A stretch of 64,000 nt of DNA from Bacteroidales bacterium (GTDB lineage: Bacteria > Bacteroidota > Bacteroidia > Bacteroidales > M50B96). Below the pieces are notes generated by a model. The model was not told where the DNA came from. It did not search any database and saw only the letters and a list, made by a program, of their open reading frames with translations. Location of the stretch: positions 1 through 64,000 of the forward strand of contig JAIOYV010000015.1 of NCBI GenBank assembly GCA_021740905.1. Reading direction: 5' to 3'. Positions 36,602 through 47,000 of the stretch are shown in pieces. Every line of letters begins with the position of its first letter. Position 1 is the stretch's first letter. The translations under genes were made by a program, and so were the position numbers.

Positions 36602-37227
36602 ATTTTACCCTTTTTAAGTTCTTCTAATTCTTCTATTCGTTTTTGCATATCACCAAACTGAGTTTCTACAAATAACCTCACCTCATCCATATTTGAAAAG
36701 GATTGTACCCAGTTCTGTTTCACATCATTATACATATCCACTACCTTTACACTATCCAAAACTGAAGTTTTAGGAATCTCGAATTTTTTCCTTTTACCAG
36801 CCTTGGTGTACATTTTAGGTTGTAACAACTTCCTGAGAAACTCAATTTTTTCATGGGCAATAAACCACCTTGGTTTATCCAATCGTTTAGCTTCCAGAAA
36901 TTCATCGTGAGTAATTCCAGAACCATATCTTGGGAATATAATTCCAAAAAACAAATCACAATCGTAGACTGCTTTTAAACATGCTGCTTTCGTATTACTT
37001 ATATGCTTTGCAGCCACATAAACACTGCCTTCTTTAGACATGATTACTTTGTAACCATACTGCTGCCTAAGAATTGCTGCGATTTGGTCTAAATCTGATT
37101 CGGCACCATACACCGTTGAAGAAACCATAATGGTCAGCTGTTTCTTTTTTGACTCAGCAACCTTTTTCGGAACTGCTTTTTTTACAGTCGACTTCTTCTT
37201 CACCGTTTTGGATGCCTTCTTGGTCAT
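36598..37227 (-). CDS. DUF4062 domain protein
   Basis: The 209-residue protein opens with a Lys-rich 30-residue tail, then the DUF4062 pattern: IMVSSTVYGAESDLDQIAAIL, YKVIMSKEGSVYV, CDLFFGIIFPRYGSGITHDEF. DUF4062 has a flavodoxin/TIR-like alpha-beta fold and often sits at the N-terminus of STAND-type or other immune proteins. Here it stands alone with a coiled C-terminus (MQKRIEELEELKKGK). The stop overlaps the AlbA_2 start. A sensor or effector role in a two-gene conflict system is inference. Confidence 0.8.
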   Translation of the reverse strand: MTKKASKTVKKKSTVKKAVPKKVAESKKKQLTIMVSSTVYGAESDLDQIAAILRQQYGYKVIMSKEGSVYVAAKHISNTKAACLKAVYDCDLFFGIIFPRYGSGITHDEFLEAKRLDKPRWFIAHEKIEFLRKLLQPKMYTKAGKRKKFEIPKTSVLDSVKVVDMYNDVKQNWVQSFSNMDEVRLFVETQFGDMQKRIEELEELKKGKI

Positions 37228-37248
37228 TCACTATACTTTAATTAAATA

Positions 37249-37375
37249 TCAATTTTGGTGTTCCTTATTATGTTCATCGTGATGGTGTTAAATTCAATTG
37301 ATTCCAAAAGTAACTAAAAGTTTGATTGGCAAAATATATTTTACTGATTAATTTTCAACCAGCCGCTTTCAGTGG
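37249..37375. repeat. Dispersed repeat A, copy 2 (5' truncated)
   Basis: The right half of repeat A (from ATTTTGGTGTTCC to TTTTCAACC) in the gap between the DUF4062 gene and the DUF4236 gene. Confidence 0.75.
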
Positions 37376-37408
37376 TCAACTTTTCAGTCCACGTAATACT
37401 CAGCTTTA

Positions 37409-37786
37409 CTATTCCATTAAAAGCTTATTTATTCTTGAACGAATTGCTCCTTGAGTCCTGCCAAAAATTTCACTCAACTCTTTAACTGTTTTTCCTTTTC
37501 GAAAGAGACTAACTAATTCCTTATCAGCTTTATTCGTCCAGGGTTCATAGGCTTGTTTGTGAGTTGCTCTGGTTTGTTCAATATATTGGGGTACCGCTCT
37601 TTTTTCTTTTCTGTTTTTGGGTTTTCCTCCAAAAAAGAAACTAAACATTCCGAGTTTGATTTTGCCATAAGAGCGTGCTTTCCGATTGAAAATTGGAATT
37701 GAAAATCCAGTCCCACCTCTCCAAGGACTTAATCGCATTCCACTTTTTCCAAATGTAAATGGCCCTATTCTAAATCTTATTCTCAT
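37409..37786 (-). CDS. DUF4236-HTH small protein
   Basis: The 125-residue protein starts with a DUF4236-like module (MRIRFRIGPFTFGKSGMRLS, GGTGFSIPIF) and ends in a helix-turn-helix of the kind EPWTNKADKELVSLFRKGKT followed by VKELSEIFGRTQGAIRSRINKL, resembling SANT/MerR-like DNA-binding tails. It could be a DNA-binding regulator; function is unknown. It stands between two repeat elements and beside the restriction-modification pair. Confidence 0.65.
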   Translation of the reverse strand: MRIRFRIGPFTFGKSGMRLSPWRGGTGFSIPIFNRKARSYGKIKLGMFSFFFGGKPKNRKEKRAVPQYIEQTRATHKQAYEPWTNKADKELVSLFRKGKTVKELSEIFGRTQGAIRSRINKLLME

Positions 37787-37825
37787 GGTGAATTATATAC
37801 CAATAAGCGACTTTCTTACCTCGTA

Positions 37826-37890
37826 GGCAACGTGTTGTAGATGGCCAGTTGCGGTGTTTTTTGCCTTTGGCCATTCTGCTTCATGGCCTG
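37826..37890. repeat. Dispersed repeat B, copy 2
   Basis: GCAACGTGTTGTAGATGGCC...GTTGCGGTGTTTTTTGCC, matching 32945-33012; ATGGCC and GGCCAT form the stem of a hairpin. It lies beyond the stop of the methylase gene. Confidence 0.55.
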
Positions 37891-37894
37891 TATT

Positions 37895-38773
37895 TTAACT
37901 CCACCAGTCAAAGTTATCAGAAATAATGATTTCATTTTTTTGAATGTGGTGTGTTGTTTTCATGGGAATGGTTCTGAAGTCTAAATCATACTTCTCTGCT
38001 AAATTTCTGATTTCCCTGGTATCGTCATACGTAAGCATGAACTTTCCTTTTAGGGTAGATGTCAGAGAAAATAATTTATCATGGTCAATCTCAAAATGAG
38101 TGTAAAGTCTTTTCCCCGCAACCGTATATGGAGGGTCGATAAAAAAGTAACTCTCTTTATCATTTTTAGATTTACCCATTTCCTTAAAGGCATCGCCCAT
38201 TACAAATTCCAATTTGTTTTTAACATAACCAATTGCTATAATTCTATCTCTAAGAGTTTTTGGATACCAACGGGATTTAATCCCTTTTCCATTTTCTCCA
38301 TTTTTTAGCAATCCTGAACCTTTTGTGATTATTCCACCATGGTAAATCCTATTTTTTAGAATTGTACTAAATGCTTTTTCTTGTAAGGTTTTTTCCTCTT
38401 TTTGAAGAATTGTATTTGCATTTTGAGAGGTTAAATCAAAAGAATAAATTTTGTTAGCTAACCATTCATGGTCACCATTGATTATTATTTCCCAAACTGC
38501 TGCTATCTCTTCGTCAAGCTCAATCATTTCAATTCGATTGGCGAGATTTTCAAAAGCAGCAGTTAAACTAACAATCCCACCACCCGCGAAGGGTTCAATC
38601 AATTTCTTTTTGCTATTTGATTGTTTCAGCCATTTTCTAACAACAGGAATGAGCCACGTTTTACCCCCTGGATACCGGAATGGGCTTCTTTGTGGAACAG
38701 ACGCAACATTGACTACTTTAGCACTACTGACCTTTTTTTCTTTTGTCTCGAATATTGAGAATTGTACATCCAT
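37895..38773 (-). CDS. D12-class N6-adenine DNA methyltransferase (Dam-like)
   Basis: The 292-residue protein carries the D12 family motifs in order: RSPFRYPGGKTWLIP (motif X, about 29-43), IEPFAGGGIVSLTAAFEN (motif I, AdoMet binding, about 59-76) and FFIDPPYTVAGKRLY (motif IV, DPPY). It should methylate adenine N6 in a short duplex site. It is the downstream gene of a tight pair (3-bp gap) with a NotI-like endonuclease, so it is the modification half of a type II system. A DPPY adenine methylase beside a NotI-type nuclease is uncommon. Confidence 0.9.
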   Translation of the reverse strand: MDVQFSIFETKEKKVSSAKVVNVASVPQRSPFRYPGGKTWLIPVVRKWLKQSNSKKKLIEPFAGGGIVSLTAAFENLANRIEMIELDEEIAAVWEIIINGDHEWLANKIYSFDLTSQNANTILQKEEKTLQEKAFSTILKNRIYHGGIITKGSGLLKNGENGKGIKSRWYPKTLRDRIIAIGYVKNKLEFVMGDAFKEMGKSKNDKESYFFIDPPYTVAGKRLYTHFEIDHDKLFSLTSTLKGKFMLTYDDTREIRNLAEKYDLDFRTIPMKTTHHIQKNEIIISDNFDWWS

Positions 38774-38776
38774 AAT

Positions 38777-39664
38777 TTAACTACTTATTATGTCTGTTAA
38801 CGAAGGAGCATCGGGAGAGTTCTTTTCCAAATGTTCATCAAGACGGTTTTGTAAGATATTTATAAAATCAGATACATCTCCAGGTTCTGGAGTTGTAACT
38901 CTTAAAAGGGCGGGTTCAAATTCAGTGTAGATGGTATCAACAAGAACTAAATTATTTTGGTTTTGATCTTTGTTGAATACAAGGTCATATAAAAACCAAG
39001 CAATATCTGCTTTAGATTTAGTTGTTGTTGGAAGACTTGGAAGGGTTTCAAAGAATGATTTTTGAAGGGCTACAGTTTGTTTCCTTTTCCAAGATTGAAA
39101 AATTCCACCTTTATATAACATCTGAGGGATAAGCCTTTTTCTGGAGGAAGAAAGATAATCTGGTTTTGGATAATTATAAGCGGGTGGCCATTCAAAATCT
39201 ATTGAAGGTTTATTAATATAAGCTTCAAAAGGATTTCTCAGATTACCTGAAATATACACACCCTGTACTTCAAGTGAGACAAAATCAATTAATTGCCCCT
39301 TATGGTTATATTGAACTAAAACGAAATCAATATTCCCTGCGGACTGTCCATTTTTATCAGAGAGTTTAATTTCTGATAAAGAGGTCCAATTTGATTTTAG
39401 CCCAAACGCAAAATTAGCTGCATTTTCAATAATCAGCCATTCTTCTCTAAATCTGGTTGGACAAGTAATTACAGAAGTGTTATTGTGCCAAACACTACAA
39501 ACTCCCAATGGATTGTTTGCTTTATCTTTTGTACAGTTTGGTACTTTGTTATTGAAAGGACATAACTTCTGTTCTCTATATCGCTGTGCTTTAGCACTTG
39601 TATTTCCAATTGGAAAGCCAAACACTTCGGCAAGTGGACTCTTATTTTCTTGATTTTTTGTCAT
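38777..39664 (-). CDS. NotI-family type II restriction endonuclease
   Basis: The 295-residue protein has the four-cysteine iron-binding arrangement of the NotI family at C35 (LCPFN), C44 (NCTKDK), C56 (GVCSV) and C68 (ITCPTRF), followed by a PD-(D/E)xK-type centre with D113 (NIDFVLV) and E132-V-Q134 (SLEVQGVY), where NotI also uses Gln for the usual Lys. The tail includes YKGGIFQSWKRKQTVALQKSFF. The ATG at 39664 is preferred to a TTG two codons upstream. The cognate site probably contains A, given the adenine methylase partner, so it need not be GCGGCCGC. Confidence 0.85.
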   Translation of the reverse strand: MTKNQENKSPLAEVFGFPIGNTSAKAQRYREQKLCPFNNKVPNCTKDKANNPLGVCSVWHNNTSVITCPTRFREEWLIIENAANFAFGLKSNWTSLSEIKLSDKNGQSAGNIDFVLVQYNHKGQLIDFVSLEVQGVYISGNLRNPFEAYINKPSIDFEWPPAYNYPKPDYLSSSRKRLIPQMLYKGGIFQSWKRKQTVALQKSFFETLPSLPTTTKSKADIAWFLYDLVFNKDQNQNNLVLVDTIYTEFEPALLRVTTPEPGDVSDFINILQNRLDEHLEKNSPDAPSLTDIISS

Positions 39665-39749
39665 ACTCAAAGATATGTTATTTAGTCAGCCGATAGAAAA
39701 TTTGTACGAATTTTTAACATTGGCTTTTTTCAAGAGTCACAATCAATAC

Positions 39750-39960
39750 TGGATAACTACCCAGAAATGGGTCCCGAGACTCAATGGCATAGTAAAATAT
39801 TTCGCATGTCCCGTATTTGTATCTGTGCTACTTTTCAATTCTGGTGTTGCTTATTAAGTTCATCGTGATGGTGTTCAATTCATTTACTTCCAAAAGGATC
39901 TAAAAGTTTGATTGGCAAAAGATATTTTGTCATTTAATTATCAACCACCCTCAGTTACCG
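39750..39960. repeat. Dispersed repeat A, copy 3
   Basis: Full-length copy (GATAACTACCC ... AATTATCAACCACCC) matching 34557-34755. It closes the accessory block on the right. The rest of the 39665-40246 gap holds a terminator and a gene remnant. Confidence 0.8.
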
Positions 39961-40032
39961 GGTAATTGTAGAAAAGGAGCAATAGTTTAGGTGCGGCAAT
40001 CGCAAATTTGAGATTGTCAACTTAGTATAAGA

Positions 40033-40068
40033 TAAAAGGCCAGTGTTTGAGCACCGGCCTTTCAATCT
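40033..40068 (-). terminator. Orphan terminator hairpin of a lost SprB-type gene
   Basis: AAAAGGCC and GGCCTTTC with an inner GTG/CAC pair form the same kind of hairpin as at 8651 and 60784. It sits just past the stop codon of the remnant at 40089. Confidence 0.55.
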
Positions 40069-40088
40069 TTAATCGTCAAAATTGAAGG

Positions 40089-40190
40089 CTATTTTGCCAC
40101 CTCCATCTCTTTCGTTTCTACAAAATCGTTGGCTACAAGTCGATAGAAATAAGTCCCAGTGACATATTCCTGTTCATCTACTTCTATAAA
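40089..40190 (-). pseudogene. C-terminal remnant of a fourth T9SS/SprB-type paralogue
   Basis: About 32 codons read IEVDEQEYVTGTYFYRLVAN and then DFVETKEMEVAK and stop. This matches the ends of the three giant proteins (GTYFYRLIANDFVETKQMEVGR). Upstream the frame continues a few codons without homology, so the rest of the gene is gone. The terminator beyond its stop is still present. Confidence 0.8.
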
Positions 40191-40246
40191 AGGCGAAACA
40201 ATCCAATATGTCTTGTGGGTTATAAAAAAATAATATACTGTTTTAC

Positions 40247-40885
40247 TTATTGCTGATACACTTTATTTAAGGCTTCAGTTCGGTTTTGCACATGAAGCTT
40301 TTCGTAAATGTTGTGGATGTGTCGCTTTACAGTTTCTTTCGAAATAAACAATTCCAGTGCTATTTCTTTATAAAGAAAGCCTTTGGAGAGAAAATCAAGG
40401 ATTTCTTTTTCACGGTCGGTTAGTACTTCAACTGTTTCCGAGGGCTTGTTTTTTCGTTGCATTGAATCGACCACACGCCGGGCAATTTCGCTACTCATGG
40501 GCGACCCGCCCTCGTTGAGATCACGCACAGCCTCAAGAATCTGTGCCGGTGAGGTTCGTTTCAAAATATACCCTGATGCACCTGATCGCAAAGCATTAAA
40601 GATGTGGTCGTCGTCGTCATATACCGTACACATCATAAATTGGGCATTGGGCATTAAGGGTTTAATTCGATCCATACATTCAATCCCATCCATTCCTGGG
40701 AGATGAATATCCATCAGTACCACATCAATATCTTTGTCAGGCATATCTTCGAGGGCTGTTTCTGCATCCTCATAAACATGGATACATTCGAATCCTTCGG
40801 AGCCATTTATCAAAACGCGTAATGCATTTCGGATGTCATCGGTATCTTCAACAATGCTGACACTTATTTTCTTTTCGTTTATCAT
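40247..40885 (-). CDS. NarL/LuxR-family response regulator
   Basis: The 212-residue protein has a receiver domain (1-120) with acidic pocket E13-D14, phospho-acceptor D59 (VVLMDIHLPGMDG), a switch T (CTVYDDDD) and K109 (YILKRTS), then a LuxR-type helix-turn-helix (about 150-212; LTDREKEILDFLSKGFLYKEIA and SKETVKRHIHNIYEKL). No kinase gene adjoins it; the nearest histidine kinase, of the matching HisKA_3 class, is at 57797-60625. It could regulate the neighbouring exoprotein genes (inference). Confidence 0.9.
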   Translation of the reverse strand: MINEKKISVSIVEDTDDIRNALRVLINGSEGFECIHVYEDAETALEDMPDKDIDVVLMDIHLPGMDGIECMDRIKPLMPNAQFMMCTVYDDDDHIFNALRSGASGYILKRTSPAQILEAVRDLNEGGSPMSSEIARRVVDSMQRKNKPSETVEVLTDREKEILDFLSKGFLYKEIALELFISKETVKRHIHNIYEKLHVQNRTEALNKVYQQ

Positions 40886-41040
40886 AGTACAAAAATATAC
40901 CTGTTTTTATATATTTCCTGAAATCCTTTCAGATGCCATAAGATTCTGACATTCTGATGCAAACTTAAAAAATCATTTTAAATATGTAATATATAATTAA
41001 AAGAGATGAATTTCTATACTTCTTATTGGGCTCAATTATT

Positions 41041-41078
41041 AAAGAGGCTGCCGAAAAAGTGGCAGCCTCTTTAATTTT
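41041..41078 (-). terminator. Terminator of the 4311-codon giant gene
   Basis: AAAGAGGCTGCC (41041-41052) pairs exactly with GGCAGCCTCTTT (41061-41072) around an 8-nt loop, with A/T tails on both sides. It sits 15 bp past the stop of the giant gene and can act on the minus strand. Confidence 0.85.
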
Positions 41079-41092
41079 TGCTTTCCAGAGGA

Positions 41093-44000
41093 TTATTTAA
41101 TCAGGATAATCTTCTTTATTACATATAGGGCTTCCACAGTAACTTTCACCTGGTACATGCCGGCCTGAAATTGACTGCCGTCCAATATTACGCTGTAGAC
41201 TTGGTTTTCTGTAGCTTCTTCATTAAAAATTACATTGATCCTCTGACTTGAAACATTGAAGATTTCTACCAAAGCTTTATTGGTTTTAGCTAGTTCAAAC
41301 TCAATGACAACTTTATCGGAAAATGGGTTCGGATATGTTTTTAATTTAATATCCTGTCCTTCAAATCCTTCAATATCAATAGAAGAGGGCAATAAGGCTG
41401 AAGAGAGACTGAGCGTTGGGCCACAATTTCTCCAATTCCAGTAAGTATATTCTGCACCAGCATTCACTTCATTAGCAATAAAGAAACCATTCATATATCC
41501 TGGGTCCGAACATGACGCATTGCTTTTTACTTCAATCTCGCCGGCTGGTACATAAGCACTTACATTGAATGTGGTTCCTTTTGAGAATACTATTAATTTC
41601 CCCTTTTTCAAACTACCATTTCCATTCCCACAGCTACTACTGATGCTATTATTGCTATTATAAGAAGAGCTACTGGATGAATTGCCTGAAGAATTTCCGC
41701 AAGAACTGCCAGAAGAACTACTACCTGAAGAGTTCCCGGAAGAATTGCCACAAGAGTTCCCCGAAGAACTGCCAGTAGAATTTCCGGAAGAACTTCCGGA
41801 AGAACTGATAATAACATTTCCCGGAGCATAGGTTAAAGCCCCACCTGCGTTTACATTTTCGGGGGCATCTTCCATAACCGACCAGGAATCTGTTGAGATA
41901 TTGTATTTCCAGAAATCTTCATCATTATTTCCCCTTAAGGCAAAGATAGATACCCCATCGACATTCACTAATGAAGCACCCGATTTTACATTTTCCGGAG
42001 CATCTTCCAATACCGACCATGTATCCAACAAGATATTGTAACTCCAAAAGTCTTTTTCGTCATCGCCCCTATAGGCATAGATATAATTGTTTCCTGCATA
42101 TAGAAGTGCTCCGCCATCTTTCACATTTTCAGGTGCATCATCCATAGCCGACCAGGAATCAGTTGAAATATCATATCTCCAAAAATCGACCTTATCGTTT
42201 CCGCGAAAGGCATATAGGTAATTTCCGCCTGCATATACAAGAGCCCCTCCATATTTTACATTTTCAGGCGTATCTTCCATGCCCATCCATGCATCTAAAG
42301 AAATATCATATCGCCAGAAGTCCTTTTCACAACCCCCTCTAAGACCATAAATATAGTTCCCACCTGCATAAACAAGCGCCCCGCCATTCTCTATATTTTC
42401 AGGTGCATCTTCCATATCGGTCCATGTATCTGTCGAAGTATCATATCTCCAAAAATCTTTTTTATCATTTCCCCTGAAGGCAAATATGTCATTCAGCCCG
42501 GCATAAACCATTGATCCTCCTCCGCCTACATATCCTGGTGCATCCTCCATATCTGTCCATGAATCGGATGAAAGGTCGTATCTCCAGAAGTCTTTATTCG
42601 AATCACCCCTGAACCCATAAATGTAATTAGTTACTACAACTGGCGAATTGCCAGGAGGGATAACTGTAGGATTTGGATCTTCCCCCAGATAGAATACTAC
42701 ATTATACTGATCGGGGTTAATGATATTATATTGGTGGAATTTAGCTTCGTCCAATACTTTTACTTTTGTATCCTGCGTGAAAATGATCGCAATTGGATCG
42801 CAATTAGTAGAATTATTGGTGCTGATTTCTTCTATCTCAATTTCAGGACTTGTAAATGTTACGGTACATCCTCTGTCAATTTCAATTTTTCCAAACGCAT
42901 TTCCGTTAATCGTGACAACAGAATTCTTCTTGATTTTGATGTTGACATTATTATCGCTAACAGTGGTATTTGAATACTGGCTCACAGTTACAGTGCCATT
43001 GATAACCGGCTCTGAATTATAGTACATGGTAGGTAGGGTGGATTCGGCTGGGTCGAATATTGCGGTAGTAACCACTGCATTTGAGTATATATCGATATTA
43101 TCACCTTTTACAAACGACCCGGGTCCATTGACTTCGGAATATTGTTTAATTATTATTTCCTCACCAATACCAGTTAAGCCAACTGAACCACTTTGGACAT
43201 AGTTTCTCTTATCGAGCTTTAGGTCCTCAAAAGCAAGAATTGTGTACGAACTGATTAGCTCTTCTGGCGCAAAGATGTATTGAGCAACAGCATTCGAGAC
43301 ACATCCATTCAGGTCTGTAACGGTGACCGAATAATTGCCGGGATAGTCGGTAGCACTGGATAAGAAAATGGCTTGTGTGGTTTCGTTATTACTCCATAGA
43401 TATTGATTCCCCAAAGTAGTTGAGTTGGCCGTTAAAGTCACTCCATTACAGAAATCATCAGCGGAGCTTGTTGTAATAGTTACCACAGGCAATGGATGAA
43501 TTGTAACCGTAAATGAGCAAGCACTTGAATTTCCACTTGCATCGCTCACAGTCCAGCTAACTGCTGTTTCCCCCTCATTGAATGCCTGGCCATCCAGAGT
43601 GCCGGAACCCGTTGCAGTAGTTGCCCCTGAGAGAACAAAGCTGATTGCGACAGTGCCACAATTATCACTAAATGAGACTGGGTCAAACTCCCCGTTTGTA
43701 GCAGTATAATTATTGATTCCAGCTTGCAGTGCAGCGTCCTTACATCGGATTTGGTCAGCAGGGCAACTAACTATTGGGTCCATATTGTCGACCACAGTAG
43801 CAACTGCTGTTCCACTATTGCTATTACTATTCACGTCGGTTACTGTTAGGGTTACTGTATTCGGCCCTATATCCAAACAAGTGAATTCCGTAATATCGAG
43901 AGACATTGAAGCAATGCCGAAATTATCGAATGAGCCATTATCAATCATCGAAATTGTAATGGAAGCTTGTCCCAATGCATCAAGATAAATCGTTACATCT

Positions 44001-47000
44001 TGTGTAATTACAGTAGGAGGAACATTGTCGCCAATGGTAAGATTTGAAATAGTTACAGAAGTCTCTGCCATGCAATTATTATTGTCGGACACAGTTACGC
44101 TATAGGTTCCGGCAGGCAGCGAGGATAAGTCCTCAGCACTTTGTCCATTGATCCAGACATATAGATATGGCGCTGTGCCTCCTTCAACGGTAAGGTCAAT
44201 GGATCCATCGCTTGCAAAGTTGCTACTTGCATCCACGTGGGTTTCTGTCAGAGTTAACAAATTGGGTTCGGTTACGGTAATGGTCACATCGTCAGAACAT
44301 CCATTGCCATCGATGACATTGTATGTATAAGTGCCAGCGTTAACCGAGTATGTTCCTGTGCCGGAATATGAAGGTGTTCCACATGTTGCTGAAATAGTCA
44401 CCGTTGAGCTTCCTCCGTTGCATAATATTGGGGTGAACGAAGCATCAGCAATTAATTCATCCGGTTCTGTTGTGGTAATGCTTTCAGTTACTGTCAGGCC
44501 AAGAAAATCTTTTACAGTAACCGTATATTGGCCGGCCGGCACATTGATGATTTGGCCACTATAAGCTGGATTATCCCACTCATAATTAATGGGAGGAACA
44601 CCGCCGGTAACATCAACAGTAATTTCGCCATTACTTTCGCCGAAGCAAATTACATCTGTTGAGCTTAAAGTAACAGACATATTATTGAGCTGAATTTGCT
44701 GTTCATTGTCTGAGAAATCGAATTCAATGGGCGTTACATTGATTACCCTTGCAATAATTTGGGCGTGTATATCGGATGTTGTCCATGGGGTACTCACAAT
44801 ATCAACGCTATTAATGATTCCCGGAACTATTGAGATGGTTTGCTCAGAAAGGGTAGATTCTGCACCCTGGCCATTTACATAAATGAACTTTAACAGGCCA
44901 CTCCCCATAGTTTGTCCCTCGTTAAGAACCGACGCCGTGAAAGTAAGCTGTTGTCCCATGTCAGGGGTCATATCTGAAGAGGAAACACTTAATACATGAT
45001 AGTCGGGTGCATCACCAACTAAGAAGGCCTTGGTAGCTTCGTTGTTCATTTCATCCACTTCATTTATCAATTCGGTATTATCTATAATAGCCCTGAAAAC
45101 ATGAATACCTGGAACTGCCGATGACCATAAATTTGGAATAGATACGGAATTCATGCCTCCAGCTGGTAAGCCGGGAACATCAGTTGAGTAGAGTACTGTA
45201 TTGTCTACCTGTGTATAAAGTTCTATTTGACTAAAACCGGCACACCCAATATTTGTGTATGAAACATTAAATGAAATCTCCTCATTGATATCAGGATTAA
45301 TATTTGATGGAGAGATAAATGAAGAGAGGATTTTATAATCTGAGCTTTCTACTACATTGACAGTCAATATTATAATATTATTTGTTTCGTCAAGCTCCGG
45401 ATAGAGATTGTTAGGATCGGCAGTCATGCGAACCTGATAAATGCCTGGATGTGGATAATAAAATGTATTTGGCAAGCCAATGGAACTTGGGCAACCACAG
45501 CTATTTCCGGCATATTGAGACGCAGTTCCGAGGTTGACCCATCCGGTAAGACCAGGTCCGCTTATTTCGAACTTAACCTGAAAATTGGATGCTTCGTAAA
45601 TCCCAAGATTCCAATAGCCGATTTGCAGATCTGCAGGGCTGCAAAAATGTTGGGTTCCCTTGAATATGGGATCGCCGCCACAGTCGAGTTGTTCTAATTC
45701 AAACTCATAGCATAGAGATGCAGAATATGCGTTGTTATTTTCGAATTCTTCAGGAACATCATTGTCTACATCTGCTGTCACTGTGAGTGTCCCAAAAGGA
45801 ATAATGGGTACTGGTGTTACCACCGATAATGGAAGACTTTGCCCTGAAGTAAGAGTAACAGTTACAGTTTCGGAAATAACTGTTCCAGCTACATCAAAGT
45901 CAACAGTGAATGGCGTGGTAACAGGAAGTTGACCGGCATTCATGATGATTGCACTCACCGTTATATTACCCGGAGATTGAGGGTCGGCAGGTGTTACATT
46001 AGTGTATTCACAGCCCAATACCACAATGTCTGCCTGACAAGGTTGAAATACCAGGCTGATATCAGTATGATTATTTAGTTCTGACAGTTCCGTTACTAAA
46101 TCCGGGATATCTGCTATTAGTTCAAATTTGTATACATCGGTACTCGTTGGAGTTGTGAACGGGAAACTCAATATTTGATCTTCATTTGGATCTAGATTTT
46201 GTATTGTTTGTGAAATACTTGGGCTTTGAATTCCATTTACATAGATATTGTAATCACAGTTGAAATTACCAGTTGAAGCCAATCCAATATTCTTAATCGT
46301 AAAGTTGACCTCGTTATTTGACTGGCATTGCAAGCCATAAAGTACATTCCCTCCAAATACTGCAATATCAGGTAAGAGAGGAATAACAATAAGTGTTTTA
46401 TAGGCTGTATTATTCAACTCGTTCGATTCTACAATTATATCATAATAATCGATCGTAGAGCTAATGTAGCAGGAACCAGGGACCGACAAGGTTATTGAAG
46501 GCAACGGGATACTATAGGTTTCGCCGGAGCTTAATGCCGGAATTGAGAATTCTCCGGGTGAAGTGCCAGATGATAAGCCAATAAAAAGCGAGGTTGTTTG
46601 TGATATGGCCTGGCAATTATTGTGGACATATACTGTTCCTGAGAATGAAGTTCCCACTGGAATAATGTAGTTGCCTTGGCCATTGGGGCTTATTCCGGTC
46701 AGGTCAATAGATACTGAAAGGTCAGTAGGGCAGATGTAAACAGGTGGAGAAAGAGTGAATGTTCCTGATTGGTTCCCGCCCAGGGTATTATCGGTAATTT
46801 CAACTGTATAGTTATATAAACCAGGCGTATTGGGAGTTGTGTAAGAGTAGCAGAAATCTCCATTTTCATTGGTATAACCGTTTATCTGCTGGCCAGTTTC
46901 GGTAATGGTTATTACAACTTCTGCTCCTGCTACTGAGGGATCGAAATTCGGAATGCTCACATTTTCGTAGAAAGCACTTCCGCAAATCTGAATCACGGAT

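Noticed and set aside
32945-37890. Integron attC sites
   Set aside because: Hairpins are present but I could not match the RYYYAAC / GTTRRRY core pairs, and there is no integrase in the window; kept only as a question.
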